Positions 10,470-22,231 of a stretch of DNA of 64,000 bases are shown in pieces. The notes beneath the pieces were generated by a model. That model saw only the letters and a list, made by a program, of their open reading frames with translations. It did no database searches and had not been told where the DNA came from. The stretch's first letter is position 1; each line of letters begins with the position of its first letter. Origin of the DNA: Lonicera japonica. Taxonomy: Eukaryota; Streptophyta; Magnoliopsida; Dipsacales; Caprifoliaceae. The translations under genes and the position numbers were made by a program. Location of the stretch: positions 12,274,373-12,338,372 of the forward strand of contig CM038471.1 of assembly GCA_021464415.1 (NCBI GenBank), read 5' to 3'.

Positions 10470-11970
10470 ATGTCTTCAAGACAAACTCAACCAGACCCTA
10501 TATTGGCCCTACAAGAACGGAAAGCCTTTTTTCAAATCCGAATTGATAGACTCTTAGCCCAGAGGTAAAGTCCTCAAGCTATCACGAGAAGCAGGTCATC
10601 CTCAGCCTCCGTATCTGACAGTGTTCGCCCAATCCCTCCTCAAGTCCCAGTCAGACAAAGAGTTGATGGCCGTGGCAGAGGATCAAAGGCGAACCACAAC
10701 AGAAATGATAAGCTCGAATCCCGTCACTCTGACGCTAATCGGGAGACCTTGTGCGAAAAAGCTCGGGTCTCGCTCCCTTTCCACAGGCAAGATATCCACG
10801 GATTAACAGGGTTCGCGAAAGATGCCCAGACGAAGCTTCGCGACAGCGGGGTCTGAGCGTAGGCCTACCTCCTTTGCCGTCAGATCAAACTCCGAGGCGA
10901 GAGGTGGAAGTCAGACCAAGGGGATCTGTTTTTAATAGGATCTTTCATAGAGAGTTGGTTGAAGAGGTCGAGAAAAGATTGATGTCAAAAATGGGGGCCC
11001 AATGGCAAAGGTGATGAGGACTGTGGGTCATTTGGCAGGGAGCTCAGCAGCAGCTCTGGTTAGGGACTCAAAATCCACATTTATGGATCATCTTTAAAAT
11101 TGCCCGATCCCAAAAAAGTTTAGACTCTCAGCTCTAGAATCATACAATGGGACCACTGACCCAGTGGATCATTGGCAGCAATACGAAAACATAATAGGGC
11201 TCCAGAATGTCCCAGATGGCATGATATGCAGGGCTTTTGTCACTACTATGAAGGGAGCGGCCCGAACATGGTGCAACAGCCTGCTGCCAGGGTCAATCTC
11301 GAGCTAACAGGAGCTCGGTACCAAGTTCATTTCACATTTCGTGGGAACCAGGCGATAATCCAGGACTTCCACTCACATCTTCACCATAAAATAGGGACCT
11401 ACCAAAAGCCTGAAAGAATATGCTCGCCGTTTCAACCAAGAAAGCCTCGTAGCCACCAACCTGAACGAAGTAATGGCTGCGAAAGCCTTCATGGAGGGGG
11501 TAACCTCCCCATATTACCTCATGACACTAGCACGGTTGGCTCCTAAGACAATGTCCGAGCTCTTAGATGAGTTCAACAAGCAAGTCGGGGTGGAGGAAAC
11601 TTTGCAAGGAAAAAATTTGTCGGGCCTCTCGACCCTTCTGTCCTCCTCTAAGCGCCAAAGGGGGCACAACCCATCCCGCGGTCAAGAAAGAGAGGTTAAG
11701 AAGGGTAAGAAATAAGCGGACAGAACCGAACCAAAAAATGGTAGGGTATGCCAACAGTTTACCCCTTTGACGGCCCCCTGGGAGAAGTCTATGCCCAGTT
11801 AAACCCAGGATAGATCCCAGAAGCTCGGAAAATGAGGACACCTGAAGAGAAATGGGACATGACCAAGTATTGCCGATATCATAAGGACCATTATCACGAG
11901 ACCATAAATTGCTCGAAGCAGAAGGGAGAAATTGAGAAGCTCATCCAGAGAGGACAACTCTTGGACTTTG
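10470..11970 (+). pseudogene. Tat-lineage gag, frameshifted
   Basis: The first ATG after the leader is at 10470; its frame stops after about 32 codons and coding continues in shifted frames. From 11119 a recognisable gag core appears: YNGTTDPVDHW, then ICRAF and ARTWCNSL, then KTMSELLDEF near 11553. A YCRYHKDHYHETINC segment near 11866 corresponds to the zinc-binding end of gag. Coding similarity stops at about 11970, exactly where copia-type gag sequence begins. Several stops and frame changes make it inactive. Confidence 0.82.
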
Positions 11971-14373
11971 AGCATGGATGAGCTTTTGGGTTCTCTCAAA
12001 ACCCATGAGAAGGAGTTGGCAAGAGAAGAATGAGGAGAGAAAGCAATTCCATTGACCATCTTTGCCTTAAAGCCCAATGAAGGAAATGGTGGAAAAGAAG
12101 ATGGAGACATGGCACTTCTCTCTAGGAAATTTGAGAAATTCCTAGCAAAGAAGAAGTATTCTCAAGGGAAGATCAACAACTATCCCTCATCCTCAAAGAA
12201 CTTCAATGATGGATCAACTCTTCCTAAAGTTGATAATGAGGAAAGAAAATGCTTCCATTGTCATGAACCGGGACACTACAAGACGAATTGTCCGGTTAGA
12301 AGAAAAGAGAAGAGAGCAAAGAAGGAAGAATTGTACAAGAGGTTGAAAAATGCCCTCAAAGGGCATTCAAGTGAATCGGATGAAGACGAATCCGATATTG
12401 AGTCAAGTGATGAAGAAACGGCTGACTTTGCCTTATAGCAAAAGATGGAAGGGCATACAAATCGTTGCCTCATCGATGAAGCACTCTTGGAGCTACAATT
12501 TTCTCTTCGTGGCCTTGGCCCTTTTTGTTGTTGCCATAAGGGGAGAAAATGTGTGTTGGTGGCAATCAATGTTGGTAAGACTATTAATTTTTTTTATGTC
12601 TTTAACATTGATAATTGTTTTATTTTGAAAACCTTATTTGAGATAAAATTGTTTTATTGGTTTTAAAACTATCTCAAATATATGCAATGCTTTTTACAAA
12701 TCATTTATTTTATCTTTGCATAATTGAGGGGGAGCATATATCATTTATTCATATACTATTTATGCTTGTTATTGAAAAAACACATTAATTTATTGTCATC
12801 ATAAAAAAGGGGCAGATTGTTGACCTAAAGGTCTTAATCTTATTTTGATAATAATAATACATCAATCATGTGTAATTTAACATGTTCTTGATTTAAGATT
12901 ATAGCTTTCTTATTTGAAAAATCAAGAATAGCATGATTGCTCAAAGGAAGCTTGACAAGGATTGTTCAATAAATATCTGATCAAGTCAACAAAGCAATGG
13001 ACTAGCAAGAGATCAATCTCATCAATGCAATTCATGAAACACAAACGATCAAAGATCATATGCAAAAGCTTCAAGGGAAAAGCTTCAAGGAAGAATCAAT
13101 TTGAAGAAACAAATCAAAGCATTTGAAAACTCACATATTCGGTAATTGAGTGTTTGCTTAGGATTAATGTAAAGTTTCTTATTTGATTATTTATATAGCT
13201 CATATATATTTTTATATCATTCTTGGATTGATCAAAATCAGTTTGAATCAAAATTTCTTTCAAAACATCATTATTACAAAAATTGGTTTTGAAATAATTT
13301 AATATTAAATTCAAATGATCATATTTTGAGTTTTTCCGAAAATAGGTGTCTTAGGAACTTATTTTTAAGATCCCCAAAGCATTAGAATTGATTTTGGAGC
13401 TTATATGCAAAAGTGCAAAAATTGGGATTTTTGGCCTTATGGCCTGATGGGCAGTCTAGTCCATCAGCCGACTGATGGCTTGTGCTCAGTCGATTAAGGC
13501 CCACTCAGTCGACTAAGGAGCTTTACTCATTCGACTGATGGCCCAGAATAAAGCCGTTGGATTTCTGATTTTTTACCATTTTTGGTACCAAACTTCTACC
13601 AAACCTCACAAACGGCTATATCAGTTTTGGGATTATATATATACTATCTAAGACACATTTTGACTACCTTGAATCACTCTCATACTCTATATTTCATCTA
13701 TCTTCAATATCTAAAAATTCAGTAAATTATTTTTGATCAATCATTAATCTTTTGAGCTATACCATTTTGATCAAATAGGATAACTCTAATGTGAGCTTCA
13801 AATTGTATTCTTTACACACTTAAGAGAGTTATTGTAAATTGGTGTGAATCACCGAACATTTGTATTCAAATTGTGAGAGGTAAATCTCATAGAAAAACAA
13901 GAAGGTAAATTCTTGTTTAGTTTTTGTGAAAGGTAAATTTCACAAGGTTAACAAGAGAGAGATTCTTATGTGAATATTGTGGTCAAGCAATATTTGTAAA
14001 GAGTGTGTAAGACAACAACACTTGTAGTGGTTTGATCTTCACCCGAAAGGAGATTGGAATTAGTGGAACTTCTCGGGGAATTAACCGAGCGCGGACTATG
14101 GTTTGGTAAACCAAAACCGTGTAGACAAAAAGCCTTGGACTTCTATTGGTTCAATCTTTCTAACTCAATCTCTTTATTTACTTGCTATATTATTGCTTAT
14201 TTTGAGATTGTTTGATTATTTTCTCTTGTATTTAATTGTTTATTTCTTACATTCCTTGATATATTAGTTTAGTAAATTTGTTTTACTTAAACATTTTTAG
14301 AAAAGTTTTTAATTCCATATTAAAGTATTTAAACCCTATTCACCCCCCTCTAGGGTATTTTCCGACCTACACA
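11971..14373 (+). mobile_element. SIRE/Maximus-type copia remnant (gag end plus 3' LTR) nested in the Tat element
   Basis: Coding switches abruptly from gypsy gag to copia gag at about 11971 (MDELLGSLKTHEKE). A CCHC zinc knuckle (CFHCHEPGHYKTNC) starts at 12250, followed by a Lys-rich and then Ser/Asp/Glu-rich segment to a stop at 12436. The typical pre-LTR motifs TTGAGGGGGAGC (12723-12734) and AAAAAAGGGGCAGAT (12803-12817) lead into a 1.56-kb LTR. The 5' LTR, the start of gag and nearly all of pol are absent. At 14374 the gypsy pol resumes. This is a deletion derivative of a nested insertion. Confidence 0.8.
12818..14373 (+). repeat. 3' LTR of the SIRE-type copia remnant
   Basis: It begins TGTTGACCTAAAGG after a purine tract and ends CCGACCTACACA just before gypsy pol. 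The 3' end contains the CACCCCCCTCTAGGG block often seen near the end of SIRE-type LTRs. A cluster of CAGTCGACTGA-type near palindromes lies at 13465-13541. Length is 1556 bp. Confidence 0.8.
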
Positions 14374-16730
14374 ATGGAAGACCTAGAAGATTTGGTTTTG
14401 AATCCTTCCTAGCCTGACAGGGTCTTGAAAATCAGTGACCAACTCTGCCCAAAAATCAAAGAAGAGCTTTGCCAGTGCTTATGAGCTAATGTAGATGTCT
14501 TCGCATGGTCCCACGACGACATGAAGGGATTGAACCCAGAGGTCATGGTACACAGACTCAACGCCGACCCGCTTTCACGCCCGTAAGGCAGGAAAAAAGA
14601 AGTTTTGCTGCAAAAAAGAACTCAGCCGCCAAAGAAGAGGTCCAAAAACTCCTCCGAGCTGGTTTTCTTCGGGAGGTACACTATCCAAAATGGCTCTCTA
14701 ATATAGTGCTCGTAAAGAAGCACAGTGGGAAGTGGAGGATGTGCGTGAACTTCAAAGACCTCAATAAGGCTTGCTTGGAGGACAGTTTCCCACTCCCGAA
14801 GATCGACTAACTTGTAGATGCAACTACAGGCCACAAAATGTTAAGTTTCATGGATGCATACTCCGGCTACAATTAGGTTAGGATGGCCCAGTAAGGTGAG
14901 GAGAAGACCTCCTTTATCACCAGCGAAGGCACGTACTGCTATAGAGCTATGCCGTTTGGTCTAAGGAACGCAGGAGCTACCTACCAAATGGTAATGAATG
15001 CACTGTTTAAAGATCAAATAGGCAGAAACATGGAGATTTACGTCGATGACATGCTGGTCAAAAGCCTTAAAGTCCTAAATCATGTAGCCGACCTCAACAA
15101 AGCCTTCGCCATACTCAGATGAAACGGCATGTCCCTTAATCTGGCCAAGTGCACTTTTGGAGTTAAAGGGTGAAAGTTCTTGGGTTTTATGGTCACTCAA
15201 AGAGGAATCAAGGCTAACCCGGAGAAGATACAAGCTCTTGTCGGCATGAAATCTCCATCCAAACCTAAAGAAGTCCAGAGCCTGGCAGGAAGAGTGGCAG
15301 CTCTCAACAGATTCATCTCCAGAGCAACCGACAAGTGCCACCCTTTCTTCAAAACCCTAAAGAAAGTCTTCGAATGGAATGAAGAATGAGAGTTGGCTTT
15401 TCAGCAGCTCAAATAGTACCTCGGAGCACCTCCCCTCCTCAGCTCACCAAGAAAAGAGGAAATTCTGAGCTTATATTTGGCAGTGTCACGAACGGCAGCC
15501 AGCTCAGTACTATGAGGAACGATGAAGGAGCTCAGCTACCAGTATATTACACGAGTAGAGCTCTGCACGCTACCGAACTAAACTACCCAAGATTAGAGAA
15601 GTTGGCCCATGCTCTGCTTATCACATCTCGAAAACTGAGACCCTACTTTCAGGCCTACACCGTAGATGTGCTCACAGACCAGCCACTGCGAAGAGTCCTC
15701 GACAAGCCAGAGCAATCAGGTCATCTGGCCATATGGGTTGTTGAGCTTAGGCAATTCATGATTAACTACCGACCTCGGACCTCAATCAAGGGCTAGGCTG
15801 TGGCAGATTTTATAGTCGAGTTCACCTACACAAAAGACCAGATTGAAGAGCCAATAGAGCTACTACCACTCCCAGACCCAAACACTTCGACCCCTACCAC
15901 TTCAATGAATTTAATACCGGGAACACCTATATGGGTCTTACAAGCTGATGGGGCTTCCAACCTATAGGGTTCCGGAGCTAGTTTAGTGCTGATAACTCTT
16001 GAGGCCAACACTCTGGAGATAGCGCTGAAATTCCTTTTCAGGACCTCCAATAACGAGGTTGAGTACGAAGCCATCATTTCGAGCTTAAGAATAGCCAGTG
16101 ATTTGGGAGCAAAGCAAATGATAGTCTACAATGACTCCGTGGTAGTAGTTGGACAAATACTTGGTCACAACGTGGTAAAAGAGGAACGCATGGACGCCTA
16201 CTTAGCAAAGGCTAGAGCAGCGAGTTAGAAGTACTCTACTCTAATTTTCATAAAGGTTCCACGAGCTCAGAACAGTAAGGCAGATCGCTTGGCCAAGCTT
16301 GCCACCACTTCAGACTTACCAAGCGGGGTACACATTGAATATCTGAAAAGAAAAGCCATAGATGAACTTGTGGAGCTAGACATGGCTCCAGTACGAATCT
16401 GCAAATGCTAGATTGACCTAATTCTGAACTATCTTACTGGCGAAGCTCTCCCCAAAGACAGAAAGATGGATAAAAGAATAAAATATATGTCCAACAGGTA
16501 TGTGGTCATCGAAGCAACACTGTATAAGAGGGGGTACATCCTCCATTTCTTGCTTTGCCTACACCCGCACCAAGCCCAGGTGGACTTACTGGAGCTCCAC
16601 GATGAGGACATGGGGCTCTGTGTTGATGGGCCTGGGGCCTAGGCCATACCTCCACAACATTCTGGGAGCCACAATATCAGCATAGTGCTTGAGAAAGAAG
16701 TCCTTGGCATCCTCTATCTAGGACGTCTTC
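14374..16730 (+). pseudogene. Tat-lineage pol: RT, RNase H, archaeal-type RNase H, integrase N-terminus
   Basis: RT covers about 14500-15400, with LNKACLEDSFPLPKID, the MPFGLRNA block and an intact YVDDM at about 15041. RNase H follows (15540-15800, with DQPLRRVLDKPEQSGHLAIW). A second, archaeal-type RNase H lies at 15940-16330 (LQADGASN, NNEVEYEAI, KADRLAKLA). Two RNase H domains in tandem are the hallmark of Tat elements. An integrase start (ATLYKRGYILHFLLCLHP) is near 16520 and coding then stops near 16730; the catalytic core is absent. More than ten in-frame stops; many fall where Gln or Arg codons are expected. Confidence 0.88.
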
Positions 16731-16731
16731 A

Positions 16732-17870
16732 CTAGGACGGGCTTTTTCTCTTTAACTGCAAAATATGAAACAAAGAGAGGAGGTTAGAAACTCTAGTTTG
16801 AAATGCATAATCAAGCTTACTCGGCACTGAAAAGGAACTTACTAACGGAATTTGGTTCCAAGAGCCAGCGTTTAAGGTCATGAATGTTAGGACACCTCGA
16901 GTCATATTCCCAGTCTTCCCTTGAGACAAAGAAAAATCGCTTCTTCCAATTAGGAATGCTGTCAAGGAGGCTGTATATGATTTTTGAAGCCCCTGACCTT
17001 GTGGGACAGTTAAAGACGCCTTTGCCTTTTCCGCCACTATCCTTGGGCTAGAAAAAGGGAGATGCACTCCTTAATGGTGATGTCGTGACTACTAATGGAG
17101 ATAGCCCTGAAGATTAACACTGATCCTATCAGACAAGACCACATATTGGGGCTAACTTGTGTGGGCACGAGGTCCATAGTCGCCAATAACTTGCGTACGT
17201 GATCATCTATGGGGAACCTTAGCCCATGTCCAAAGGCAGCCTCATAGAAGTAGACCTCTCCAAGTCTGTAATAGCAGGCTCTCTTCTCTGGACCTGGAGC
17301 TCTTATCCTAACTGAATCAGAGATCTGGTACACCCTCTTGAAGATTGGAATGTCAGGGGTAGAGAAGGTCGAAGGGATACGGAAGCTGGCTAGAGAGCTG
17401 AGGTACTCTGAATATTTCTCGATAGCCTTTAAGTCGTTAGACACACAAGGAAGGAGGCAGACGCGAACCAACTCTCCCTCGCTATTTAGAATCTTAATGG
17501 ACCTCACGTCAGAAATGGGGTTTGGTACATTTCCCGTGGAAGGGCCCTGCTCTGTGTTGGAAGGGACCCCCTGACCCTCGGTATGGCTGGTGAAGTGCTC
17601 CATCAGAATCGCTAAGATATGAAGAGGAGAAGAAAGTGCAAAATGGGGAATGAGCTTGATGAAGGTATCTAAAGAAACGCTCGAAAACCTTTTAAAGGAG
17701 TTTTCTGAATGGGGTTTATAAGCCAGGGTAATAGAGAATGTGGTGATCAAAGGCTTCGAGGGCTCTGAAAAGCCTAAGGTTCGAGGAGGAAAAAAATAGA
17801 AAGTAGAAAAATTTTCTCTAAGGCATGAGGGTTTTATAAGGTATGTAAGAGAAGCCAAGTATCTTTTCAA
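16732..17870 (-). pseudogene. Antisense accessory gene of the Tat element, resembling the 'putative gypsy type transposon' family (PF04195)
   Basis: A 277-codon ORF (17870-17037) runs opposite to gag-pol, between the integrase fragment and the 3' LTR. A second ORF in another frame (17067-16732) continues the similarity, so one frameshift near 17050 splits the gene. The block GEVYFYEAAFGHGLRFPIDD, then VPTQVSPNMWSCLIGSVL, resembles the plant domain annotated as putative gypsy type transposon. Antisense genes at this place are known in some Tat-group elements such as Grande. Its role is unknown. Better preserved than pol in the same element. Confidence 0.62.
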
Positions 17871-18197
17871 AAGCCTTAACTATCCACTCGCAAACCCACT
17901 GCCACACGCTTGCATGTTCTCCAAAGAATACGGAACAACCGTACATGACCTCATTAAGCAGTAATGGTCACTTCAAAGAGCTCAGAATTAGCACGCAGGT
18001 CTTCGAGCTAGGTCAGAGACTTTTATATTAAGGATGTCCATCGTATCCGATGTGAATACCGATTTTGACCTCCACCAGGAGCCCCCGTGCACGTCGCTCA
18101 TCAAATAGAGCTCGAAAGTTCTTCCAAATAAACTGAGCATGGGTTCTTATCCTCCCCAGTTAGCTCTTCTGAGCTAAATGACAAGGATAGGAGCAAT

Positions 18198-19105
18198 TGA
18201 TGGTGCAAATTATTAATTCAATTTACCTCGCCAACCTCGAGTTGACACGTGGCTGACCATGTCAGCTATCGGGCCTATTTCTGAACAAGGAGCTTGGAAG
18301 AGCCCTTGTATGACTTTATGAGAAAAGATAGAGCCCCTCGAGGGCTGGGTACCTGCTCAAGGATCAATTACATATGAAAAATTGTAAGGCCCGAGCCCCG
18401 GAGCTCTTTTGACGAGTTCTGAAGAGCTTTCTCTCTCTCTCTCGCCCAACCACCCTGCCAGAGTGGTTAACAAAGGCATGAGCAACTATCACCTGCTCTG
18501 CAGAAGGCCCAGAACTCCCCTTACCTTCATTAAATGCACACCAACTGCATTTAATGCACCGAAATTCATGGAGAAGCAAAGTCAGAGTTAGTACTGGTCG
18601 AAGCATGGCCCTAGACCTACTCTGGAAGCTCTGGCCACATGGCTCCTCTAGTCATATATATACAAGAAATATTTACTTCTTCTAACAACCAAGTGATCAT
18701 CAGGTTTCAATTGGGAAGAATCAGAGAGAGACAAAAAACACACCACAAACAAGCACAAAAAGACAGAAGTAGAGCTCGATAGCTGGCTTCAAAGCTCCTC
18801 AGTTAGAGAGACTAAATTGTTGTTAGCTCAGCTCTCCTCTTATTGTAATATTAAGAAAATAGAATGGCTAGAGAGACCTTTGTGAGTTTGTAATACTTGC
18901 TAGTTTATTATTAATATAAGACAGACCGAGCTCTTAACTCCATTCCACAGGAGAGGATTAACCCGTATCTTCATACGAGGCCAACCTCCTCTATAAATCC
19001 TTGATTCTCTTAAATTTAGCACCTTTACCTTTACTATTCCAATTATTTGTCATAAACTTTTGACTGTGTGATCTAAAATACCCTTCTCAATTTTTAGCAC
19101 CAACA
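18198..19105 (+). repeat. 3' LTR of the Tat-lineage element
   Basis: A 908-bp LTR matching 9463-10387 with many substitutions and small indels, preceded by a degenerate purine stretch (GACAAGGATAGGAGCAA). It ends in CAACA, followed by the target duplication ATTAT. Confidence 0.92.

Positions 19106-19200
<95 letters not shown>
19106..19200. repeat. (ATT)n microsatellite
   Basis: About 95 bp of uninterrupted ATT units. It is the right part of the array into which the Tat element inserted; the left part before 9463 is only about 12 bp of pure repeat. Confidence 0.95.
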
Positions 19201-19273
19201 GTGAAAGAAATGGGTTGAAGTATTAATAACATAATTAATTAAAAATATTTTTTAATAAAACCCTTTAAAATTC

Positions 19274-20130
19274 TTTAAGGGTGTGTTTGAATGTGGATTT
19301 GAGAGAAGATTTTAACATGAGACTTGAATTTGGAATCTCAAATCAAAATATTTTTGTTTGGTGTGAAATTATAATTTGAGATTTATAAATATATTCAAAT
19401 AATGAGATCTGATACTTATCTTAAAGTTATAACTTTCAAATTTTAGAGATAAGGTTGTTCCTTACAGATCCCAAACTTGCGAATTTGAAAAAAAATATTA
19501 ATTAATTTTTAAACAAATTATTATATTTTATTATTATAAATATACTTGTAATATTAATTATAATAATAATACGACGGATGACAAAGGGTCGTGTATTGTC
19601 CAAACCCAAAACCAACAAGCTTATAAACACACCCTAACCCGATGCGGGTTTTATTTTTTTAAATCTAAATCCGTTGCGAATAGTGTACGCATAAACCCAC
19701 TCTGCCCCGTGGTAATTACGTTATATATAAGGAATAAAATACTATAATAGGGGCGAGTTGAGTCAAACAGGTTAATTTTGTGTAAGTCTGAGTTCCACCA
19801 TGGTGTCAAAAAATAAAAATAGCTTATTAATCAACTAAATATAAAATTTAGCGAAATAATATTTGGATTTAGAAATCAATTTCCTTGTATTTTTTAAGTA
19901 AACACAAAATTTTAAACTCTTATATTTCAAATATATAATTTTTGAATCTTAGATTTATGAATTTTAAAACTAAATTAAATTATATAATTCAAACGCGCCT
20001 TAAAAGAAAATAGAAAATAGATTAAAATGGAAGTAGATTTCGATTAGGAATCTAAATTAAAATGTAATCTAAATTAGTACAATTATAAATTAATTTTAAT
20101 TATCGAATATACTTCTCAATTTCGAAAATA
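19274..20130. repeat. Dispersed repeat, MITE-like, copy 1
   Basis: TTTAAGGGTGTGTTTGAAT (19274-19292) and the inverted ATTCAAACGCGCCTTAAA (19987-20004) are imperfect terminal inverted repeats. Sequence from about 19820 to 20130 occurs again inverted at 36660-36990, so the repeated unit reaches beyond the right inverted repeat. Boundaries and class are uncertain. Confidence 0.5.
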
Positions 20131-21115
20131 GTACAAAATTTGTTTGTCAAAAACAACACATTGATTATTGAACCAAATAATTAATTATTTAATGCTAAAT
20201 AACATATATTTTAAGTGTTATTTAGGAAGTCGTGTGCATACTTCCGTATCTGATCAAATTATTAAATGTTGAGTTTGTTTGAAATACTTTAAATTAAGAA
20301 AATACGTTTCTTTTAATATTATTTTATGTTATTGTGTTAAAATTATTATTTAGCTGAACAATGACTAATAAAACCAGTAGCATAGGCTATATGAGATGCT
20401 TCAAATTAATTTTTTGATTTTTATTGTGATATGATTTGTCACGAATGATAATAAAATGATTAAATTGAAAGTGTTATTGAAATAGATGAGTTGTATGTAA
20501 TTTGTAAGCCTATTATATATAGATGAAAATTCAAAGTCAAATATATTTAGAAACTATTATTTTTCATAATCTTATATTATTAATTAACTATAAAACTGAA
20601 ATGACGAAAACACCTAAAAACACTTATCCTAATTTGGAATTGTTGGGTTATCCTAAGACTATTTGGCAAATAAAATTTTTAAAACATGTTTTGAAAAGTT
20701 AATTTAATTTTTGTTAAAGTTTTTTTCAACTAATTCAAAAAAAAACTCGTAAAAAAAATTAAAAAAATAGTCACAATGGATCTTGTTTTATAGATCTTGA
20801 TGATTAAGTTTCAAATAATTTTTTTATCTAATTCCGATTTTTGAATTTAAAGTTATGATATTTTAAAAAATTTATGAGAGAGAAAGTAAAGTGAATTGGG
20901 AAGTGTGAAGTAAATCACCTTAACCTGCTATATAACAAGTTAAAGGATTTGAAACCTCACCAATGTGCATTAATTATTGTTAGTACCCATCAATGAGTAG
21001 AAACAGAAAGTAATAATTGAAAACTCATCCATGTATATATATATATTCTTTTGTCTAATATTGTGTGTTTGTTTCTGTCCTTTTGTTTCTGTTCTTAATA
21101 ATTGAGTTTTTTAAT
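20131..21115. other. AT-rich intergenic DNA with a dispersed repeat
   Basis: No coding. The segment 20640-20917 is listed separately as a dispersed repeat. An (AT)n run lies near 21035. Confidence 0.6.
20640..20917 (+). repeat. Dispersed repeat family member (other copy at 34858-35155)
   Basis: Aligned by eye with the reverse complement of 34858-35155; shared anchors include CACAATGGATCTTG with CTATAAAATAAAATCCATTGTG and GGGAAGTGTGAAG with CTTCACACTTCC. A more diverged third piece may lie at 44510-44650. Probably a non-autonomous DNA transposon; ends not found. Confidence 0.5.
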
Positions 21116-21649
21116 AATTTACCTCCTTAAAGTTTACCTGCTTTTGCACTTTCATCCATGAAGTTTATTTTGCATAATGTTCATCCTTAAAGTTTGTTTT
21201 TGTTTTCACTTTAGTCCGAAACTCGAGATGCTATTAAGTTTTTGGACGGAAAAGAACATATACTTTGCATGTGGGCACTGTAGAGGGGTAAAATGGATAA
21301 GACACTATAATACTCTCATATATGTTTATCTTAAGACCAAATTAGGTCAAAATCAAAGCATAGAGTTGAAAACAGCATATAGAAAAAATAAAAAGTTAAA
21401 GCATTTTGTTCCGTTATAGGCTTTAATTAGGGCAAAATGGGGTGGGAATTGGAACATTATAGTGTCTTGACCGTTTTACCTCTATACAATGCTTAAGTGC
21501 AGCACACATTGTATTTTTCATCCAAAAACCTAACGACGAGTGGAGTTTTTGGATTAAAGTGAAAATGGAAGCAAACTTTAAGGACGGGTGTTATGCAAAA
21601 TAAACTTTATGGACGAAAGTGTAAAAATGGATAAACTTTAAGGGGAATT
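21116..21649. mobile_element. Mutator-type MITE with long inverted repeats
   Basis: The left 170 bp (TTTACCTCCTTAAAGTTTA...) return inverted at the right end (...AACTTTAAGGGGAATT), including the inner blocks AAGTTTATTTTGCATAA and TTTTCACTTTA. A 9-bp direct repeat TTTTTTAAT flanks it (21107-21115 and 21650-21658), as expected for Mutator-like elements. The 80-codon ORF at 21177 is inside the arm and is not a gene. Confidence 0.78.
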
Positions 21650-21724
21650 TTTTTTAATAACTCTTAATAATTAGTTCTATGTTCCCTTTCAAACAGATAT
21701 TTAAAATCTTTGACATGAATACAG

Positions 21725-22231
21725 GAGAAGGCATTTAGCAGGAAAAGGAGCTTCCGAAATAAGATTAAGACGAGAGGTGAGGTGAGGTGAGGTTTTACTT
21801 GTTATCCATTTCTTTAAATCTCATGTTGAGGATGGATGGAAGCATTTTGCAATGATTGTAAATTGACATTTATTATGAACTTTTCCTACCAAACTTGAGT
21901 TACTGATGACAGAATAATTTGCATGCAATAGTTTAGTAACTAAAATTTGCTTTCTTCGGTATTCACCTTTTCTGGCAGGCTCTATTATCTGTCAGAAATA
22001 GAATTCCAGCACAATCCGAACCTGTTTGAGGCATCATATGAACTCACTGATAATGATGAAGCCCCCACAATGTAATGTGCTTACTTAAATTTCATCGAAT
22101 TATATTTTTATCATTCAGACATGACTCATGAGTGTTAAGACTGACTCTCTCTCTCTCTGTGATGCAGCTGGTTGGCCTTTGGACCCTGGCACTTGCAACA
22201 GTGTGAAGCTGATATTAAATCCTGCGTGCAG
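21725..22231 (+). CDS. Three exon-like blocks of an unrecognised gene (partial)
   Basis: Candidate exons at 21725-21786, 21979-22071 and 22168-22231 have AG before and GT after each, and the phases join in one open frame of about 73 codons. The last intron has a CT-rich tract (CTCTCTCTCTCTGTGATGCAG). The reading includes YYLSEIEFQHNPNLFEASYE and WLAFGPWHLQQC, which look like conserved globular protein, but I do not recognise the family. No upstream start or downstream exons could be found before about 22400. It may be a gene fragment, or the 3' end of a gene whose other exons I miss. A Mutator MITE lies just upstream. Confidence 0.42.

Larger units (their letters stand above)
9463..19105 (+). 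mobile_element. Ty3/gypsy Tat-lineage LTR retrotransposon, old, with nested SIRE remnant
   Basis: Two LTRs (925 and 908 bp; TGATGGTGCA to ATCAACA or ACCAACA) are flanked by the 5-bp duplication ATTAT (9458-9462 and 19106-19110). The interior has a primer-binding site, broken gag, RT, RNase H, a second archaeal-type RNase H and an integrase start. An antisense extra gene follows. The doubled RNase H places it in the Tat/Ogre/Retand group. The protease region and the 5' end of pol were replaced by a SIRE copia remnant. Many stops and clearly diverged LTRs show that it is old. Confidence 0.9.
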
